Shown piece by piece: positions 7,804-10,588 of a DNA stretch of 10,588 nucleotides. Source of the DNA: DASXRU01 sp039933315 (lineage in GTDB: Bacteria > Acidobacteriota > Blastocatellia > Pyrinomonadales > Pyrinomonadaceae). The notes under the pieces are model-generated. The model made no database searches, was not told where the DNA came from, and saw nothing but the letters and a program-made list of their open reading frames with translations. Location of the stretch: the NCBI GenBank assembly GCA_039933315.1, contig JBDTOI010000138.1, positions 1 to 10,588 on the forward strand. The letters run 5' to 3'. The position numbers were made by a program, and so were the translations under genes. Numbering within the stretch: the first letter of the stretch is position 1; each line of letters starts with the position of its first letter.

Positions 7804-7892
7804 ATGGCGAATGAAGAACAAGCGATACGGGATCTGATAGAGACGTGGATGCGGGCGCCGCTGCAGGAGATTTGCCTCAGATCCTAAAATGG
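7804..7892 (+). pseudogene. 5' remnant of a DUF4440/SnoaL-like (NTF2-fold) gene, frameshifted and truncated
   Basis: ATG 7804 encodes MANEEQAIRDLIETWMRA, the typical first helix of SgcJ/EcaC/DUF4440 SnoaL-like proteins. The frame then turns to nonsense and stops at TAA 7885-7887. The family continuation is present in the overlapping frame from 7857: AAGDLPQILKW. One missing base near 7857, for example a lost A in an ACC codon, would restore RATAAGDLPQILK, which is what the family has here. After about base 7890 neither frame continues with the expected LM.EDVVFL stretch, so the rest of the gene (about 100 codons) is gone. The remnant begins 45 bases after the S9 peptidase stop codon. The assignment rests on recognising the family N-terminus by eye. 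Confidence 0.62.
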
Positions 7893-7908
7893 CTGCGAAT
7901 CCCAAGCA

Positions 7909-7950
7909 CACGATCCACGAAACTACACGATATCTCACGAAGCAACACGA
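7909..7950 (+). repeat. CACGA pentamer array with 10-bp period
   Basis: CACGA occurs at 7909, 7916, 7926, 7936 and 7946. The last four are in exact 10-bp register, separated by unrelated 5-base spacers (AACTA, TATCT, AGCAA). The array begins within 20 bases of the point where the DUF4440 remnant loses homology. It is too short and the spacers far too small for a CRISPR array. I recall similar iterated CACGAA-type intergenic sequences in many environmental bacterial genomes, but no function is known to me. Confidence 0.6.
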
Positions 7951-8103
7951 ACCAATGTTGATCTTAGACGTTCACAGCGGTCCGCTGCGAACCATTCGGC
8001 AACTTTTGTGCAAAGCTGCTCGACAGAATGTTTTGAGAGAGAACTGACGCGATTAGGAAGCGTTGGGTCGCACTGGTCCATGGCTGGCCGTGCGGTGGCA
8101 GGT
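7951..8103. other. Intergenic stretch with no recognisable gene
   Basis: This lies between the CACGA array and the 3' end of the NlpC/P60 gene. No frame here resembles a protein. The only structure seen is a small near-perfect palindrome, CAGCGG-T-CCGCTG, at 7975-7987. No terminator with a T-run is visible for the minus-strand gene that ends at 8104. Confidence 0.5.
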
Positions 8104-8661
8104 TTATTCGTCGGCTCGATGCGGCTGCACCGGCAAGGGCACACGCCGGAATCCATCAATGCGCGAGAGCCAGTAATCACTGAATTCGTCATACACTACC
8201 CCACGCTGGCGCGAGGAGTGATAGAAACCGTGCTCGTCCGCCACAATCCCCACGTGAGTCTGTCCACTGAAGAATACGAGGGTGCCAAACTTGAATTGTT
8301 CCGCCTCGAGCGGCGCCAGTAACTGCGCCCAAAGCGTCGCGGCACTCACTCTCTCAAAATCAATTCCCGCTGCCTGGTAAGTAGCCCAGACGAAGCCGGA
8401 GCAATCATAACTATCAGGCCCGGTCCCCGCCCAACGGTAGGGAGCGCCTAATCGCTCTTCAATGGCTTCGGAGATTAGCTTCTGAAACTTTGCTGAACTG
8501 AGATTGCTTTTCGCGATCAGGGTCTGCTGGGGTCTGACTTCTTCGGCCAGCGCAAAGACCCGGCGCGGGCGCGTAGCCGTATTCTGCGCGGATGTCTCGA
8601 CTGAAATAATGCACAGAGCGCACGCGGAAAACACATAGGGAAGCAGTCGTTTCAGCAGCAT
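8104..8661 (-). CDS. Secreted NlpC/P60 family cysteine peptidase
   Basis: This 185-residue exported protein probably cleaves peptidoglycan stem peptides, such as the D-Glu-meso-diaminopimelate bond, in the periplasm or outside. A signal peptide covers residues ~1-25 (MLLKRLLPYVFSACALC... ending TSA before Gln26), then a linker. The NlpC/P60 domain runs from ~56 to 172: nucleophile Cys87 in YDCSGF, His136 in THVGIVAD and third polar residue His148 in YHSS. The segment RLGAPYRWAGTGPDSYDCSGF is typical of the family. There is no SH3, LysM or other wall-binding domain, so it is a minimal member. The start is uncertain between ATG 8661 and TTG 8667. The AGAAAGG site is 14 bases from the ATG but only 8 from the TTG. 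An upstream TTG at 8718 would lie inside the apparent -35 box and is unlikely. Confidence 0.88.
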   Translation of the reverse strand: MLLKRLLPYVFSACALCIISVETSAQNTATRPRRVFALAEEVRPQQTLIAKSNLSSAKFQKLISEAIEERLGAPYRWAGTGPDSYDCSGFVWATYQAAGIDFERVSAATLWAQLLAPLEAEQFKFGTLVFFSGQTHVGIVADEHGFYHSSRQRGVVYDEFSDYWLSRIDGFRRVPLPVQPHRADE

Positions 8662-8689
8662 GTTCAAGAGGCTTACCTTTCTCAGTTCC

Positions 8690-8718
8690 TGTGTATTTGT
8701 CTTTGGCCGGGGAGTCAA
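8690..8718 (-). promoter_or_regulatory. Putative sigma-70-type promoter of the NlpC/P60 gene
   Basis: Reading the minus strand, TTGACT (8718-8713, 5/6 to the -35 consensus) and TACACA (8695-8690, 3/6 to the -10) are separated by exactly 17 bases. Initiation near 8683 would give a leader of roughly 16-22 bases containing AGAAAGG before the start codon. The spacing and the sensible leader are the main support; the -10 is weak. Confidence 0.5.
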
Positions 8719-8938
8719 TGGCAGGCGGGCCGCACGGACGCCGACCGGCGCAACGCCTGTGCCGTGGATAAACAGGTCTCTGGCCTGACGACAGTCGCTG
8801 TTTCTCTAACAGATCAGCTGGTGGAATAACTTTGGTGAGATTCGTTTGCCAGAGATCGGCGTAGATTATTCCGGAGGCTGGTGTAGAAAGTGCATCGGCG
8901 ACAGCCCTACGGCCTCGTGCCTAACTGCTTTTGGTTCC
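8719..8938. other. Divergent intergenic region between the NlpC/P60 and M64 genes
   Basis: About 220 bases lie between the two putative promoters, and the start codons themselves are 299 bases apart. No coding region is supported: a frame from 8846 encodes nothing recognisable and overlaps the real M64 start. CCTGT and ACAGG flank an 11-base spacer around 8755-8775. No strong operator-like dyad is visible. Confidence 0.45.
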
Positions 8939-8953
8939 TGTTTGCGATACAAT
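8939..8953 (+). promoter_or_regulatory. Putative promoter (-10 TACAAT) giving a leaderless M64 mRNA
   Basis: TGTTTG at 8939-8944, three bases, then TACAAT at 8948-8953, which ends 7 bases before the ATG at 8961. Transcription would start at or within a base or two of the A of the start codon. No Shine-Dalgarno sequence lies in the 20 bases before the ATG (the final bases are TCGCGCC). A -35 is not evident. Confidence 0.5.
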
Positions 8954-8960
8954 TCGCGCC

Positions 8961-10361
8961 ATGCTGAGAAAAGGTTTGCGCGCTTTAGCTCTGCTAAGCG
9001 CGTTGTATGTGTCAGTCCAGGCCGCTCCGGGTACGATGCGTCTGGACTACTACCATACCGGTAACGCTGCCCAGGAAATGTTCAGCGTCGATCGCGTGGT
9101 GATAGAGCCGCTGCCATGGCCGGGAGACCTCTCCAGGAACATCGATGACAGCAATCTGGGAAAGTATTTTTTTGAGGTCCGCGATCAAAAGACCAGGCAG
9201 GTGGTTTACTCACGCGGCTTTGCTTCGATTTACGGTGAGTGGGAAACCACTGATGAAGCGAAGGCGATGATGCGAACGTTCAGCGAGTCGTTGCGTTTTC
9301 CCGCTCCGACTGCTCCGGTTGAGATTGTTCTGAAAAAGCGCGACGCCAGGAATTACTGGCAGGACATCTGGTCAACCGTAATTGACCCGAAGGACATATT
9401 TATCGATCGCGCGAAACCCCGGGCGCCCGCGCTGCTGATACCAATCCAGAAGATGGGCGACCCGGCGACTAAAGTGGATTTTCTGATTATGGGGGACGGG
9501 TACACCGCCCGCGAGAGGGGAAAGTTTGAATCCGACGCGCGCCGGCTGACTGAGGTGCTTTTCGCGACTTCTCCATTCAAAGAACACCGGCGCGACTTCA
9601 ATGTTTGGGCGCTCTGCCCGACTGCTGCTGAGCGCGGCATCTCGCGACCATCGAACGGCGTCTATCGCGATTCACCTTTGGGAGCGACCTATGATGCCTT
9701 CGGCTCAGAGCGCTACGTACTGACCTTCGACAATCGCGCGCTGCGCAAAGTTGCACAGTTCGCGCCCTATGAGTTTATTGAAGTGCTCGCCAACGATCGC
9801 ACATATGGCGGCGGGGGAATTTTCAATCTCTACAGCACGGTGGCCGCTGACAACGGCTTTGCGAATTACGTTTTCGTTCATGAGTTCGGCCATCACTTTG
9901 CCGGCTTAGCTGATGAGTACTACACCTCGCCGGTGGCTTATGCGCCCTCTACGGAACGCATCGAGCCCTGGGAACCGAATGCTACGGCCCTGTTGGATCC
10001 AGCCAATCTGAAATGGAAAGATCTTGTCACTCCCGGAACTCCGATCCCAACTCCGTGGAACAAAGAGGCCTTTGAAAGAGACTCGCGGGCCTATCAAGCG
10101 CGGCGCGCTCAACTTCGCAAAGACAAGCGCCCGGAAAGCGAGATGGAGGCCCTTTTTCGAGAAGTGAGAAACCATGAGGAGGCGGCCTTCGCGCGCGAAC
10201 GCTACGCCGGGCGAGTCGGGGCTTTTGAGGGCGCCATGTACGAGGCCAAAGGGTACTACCGGCCCGAAGTGGATTGCATAATGTTCACGCGTACTAATCA
10301 CTTCTGCGCGGTATGCCGTCGCGCAATTTCCCGGGTCATTAGTCAGTACTCACGACGCTGA
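8961..10361 (+). CDS. Secreted M64 (IgA peptidase-like) family zinc metallopeptidase
   Basis: This is a 466-residue exported metallopeptidase. Signal peptide residues ~1-21 (MLRKGLRALALLSALYVSVQA) fix the start at ATG 8961; an in-frame TTG at 8931 adds residues before the signal and is unlikely. An N-terminal beta-rich region (~25-125) matches where M64_N lies in the family. The catalytic domain (~160-460) opens with VDFLIMGDGYT (172-182) and holds the zinc site HEFGHHFAGLADEY (307-320): ligands His307 and His311, general base Glu308, and probably Asp318 as third ligand. The Met-turn is at DCIMFT (Met441), with Cys439, Cys449 and Cys452 in the conserved C-terminal cysteine cluster typical of M64 proteins. 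A charged stretch between them (~365-415, rich in Glu, Arg and Lys) looks helical. M64 is named for Clostridium IgA protease, but the natural substrate here is unknown and need not be an immunoglobulin. The following exported gene starts 73 bases later on the same strand. Confidence 0.9.
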   Translation: MLRKGLRALALLSALYVSVQAAPGTMRLDYYHTGNAAQEMFSVDRVVIEPLPWPGDLSRNIDDSNLGKYFFEVRDQKTRQVVYSRGFASIYGEWETTDEAKAMMRTFSESLRFPAPTAPVEIVLKKRDARNYWQDIWSTVIDPKDIFIDRAKPRAPALLIPIQKMGDPATKVDFLIMGDGYTARERGKFESDARRLTEVLFATSPFKEHRRDFNVWALCPTAAERGISRPSNGVYRDSPLGATYDAFGSERYVLTFDNRALRKVAQFAPYEFIEVLANDRTYGGGGIFNLYSTVAADNGFANYVFVHEFGHHFAGLADEYYTSPVAYAPSTERIEPWEPNATALLDPANLKWKDLVTPGTPIPTPWNKEAFERDSRAYQARRAQLRKDKRPESEMEALFREVRNHEEAAFARERYAGRVGAFEGAMYEAKGYYRPEVDCIMFTRTNHFCAVCRRAISRVISQYSRR

Positions 10362-10434
10362 CGCTAAAAACACGAATGTTCCTTAAATCCATTTACACGA
10401 TGGTCGCGTACATTCGGTCAGGGCGGCAAACATT

Positions 10435-10588
10435 ATGTTCAAACGATTCAAACAAACATCTGGAGTTTTGCTCATGACTATTTCAATGGCTTGCAATGCG
10501 GTCACTGCTTCCGCGACTGCGATTCCCGATCCGGCCCTGGATGCGCCACTGGCGAGCGTTAAAGGCGAGCAGATCGCTGTGCTGGCGG
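10435..10588 (+). CDS. msrA: Partial 5' end of a putative exported peptide-methionine (S)-S-oxide reductase MsrA
   Basis: ATG 10435 opens a frame of 51 codons that runs off the window. It has a basic N-terminus (MFKRFKQ), a hydrophobic segment (~9-28, VLLMTISMACNAVTASA) consistent with an export signal, then IPDPALDAPLA..KGEQIAVLA. The last residues match the lead-in to the GGCFWG active-site motif of MsrA, and secreted MsrA proteins commonly have a P-x-x-D-x-P-L-A..G-x-x-x-A-V-L-A segment there. The catalytic Cys itself lies beyond the window, so the assignment is provisional. MsrA reduces methionine-S-sulfoxide in proteins; an exported form would repair oxidised envelope or secreted proteins. 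Cys20 is preceded by S-M-A, which does not fit a lipobox. It is 73 bases after the M64 gene and may be co-transcribed with it. Confidence 0.6.
   Translation, partial: MFKRFKQTSGVLLMTISMACNAVTASATAIPDPALDAPLASVKGEQIAVLA

Noticed and set aside
7909..7950. CACGA repeats as a CRISPR array
   Set aside because: Repeats of 5 bases and spacers of 5 bases are far below CRISPR dimensions and no cas gene is present.
8008..8322. 104-codon plus-strand frame overlapping the NlpC/P60 gene
   Set aside because: Most of it is antisense to the conserved C-terminal half of NlpC/P60 and it has no recognisable features or ribosome binding site.
8630..8661. Lipobox in the NlpC/P60 signal (FSAC)
   Set aside because: Phe at -3 is not a usual lipobox residue, and a standard signal peptidase I site (TSA before Gln26) follows.
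8931..8960. TTG start at 8931 for the M64 gene
   Set aside because: It adds ten residues before a clear signal peptide and lies upstream of the apparent transcription start.

Overview
The window suggests a soil-type Gram-negative bacterium of moderate to high GC, most likely an Acidobacteriota member (Blastocatellia-like). This is an inference from three things: the style of the secreted S9, M64 and NlpC/P60 proteins, a 'CACAGACT..AGTCTGTGCCAC' intergenic palindrome of a kind I associate with that phylum, and promoters that look like a bare TACAAT -10. No marker gene fixes the taxonomy.

Left half (79-5221, minus strand): a two-gene signalling operon. A 220-residue response regulator is transcribed first. 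It has a receiver domain plus a C-terminal four-cysteine, probably zinc-binding, module. After 19 bases comes a 1486-residue membrane-bound hybrid histidine kinase. Its architecture is periplasmic helical sensor, PAS, PAS, GAF, PAS, HisKA, HATPase, REC, REC, HPt. All phosphorelay residues are present except that the HPt motif has Phe where Lys is usual. Neither gene encodes a DNA-binding domain, so the output is unknown. A REP-like palindrome sits just beyond the kinase stop codon, at the window edge.

Centre (5222-7758, plus strand): a divergent 341-base intergenic region leads into a secreted S9 prolyl oligopeptidase-family serine peptidase with a seven-bladed propeller and an alpha/beta hydrolase domain. 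Downstream (7759-8103) is a gene graveyard. It holds the frameshifted first ~30 codons of a DUF4440/SnoaL-like (NTF2-fold) gene, then CACGA pentamers spaced exactly 10 bp apart, then apparently empty sequence.

Right side (8104-10588): a small secreted NlpC/P60 cysteine peptidase on the minus strand diverges from a secreted M64-family zinc metallopeptidase on the plus strand. The metallopeptidase appears to be expressed from a leaderless mRNA. It is followed after 73 bases by the 5' end of what looks like an exported methionine sulfoxide reductase A, cut off by the window end. Apart from the signalling pair, every intact or partial gene here appears to be exported, so the region reads as envelope and extracellular protein turnover or maintenance. 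No phage, transposon, CRISPR array or RNA gene was found.
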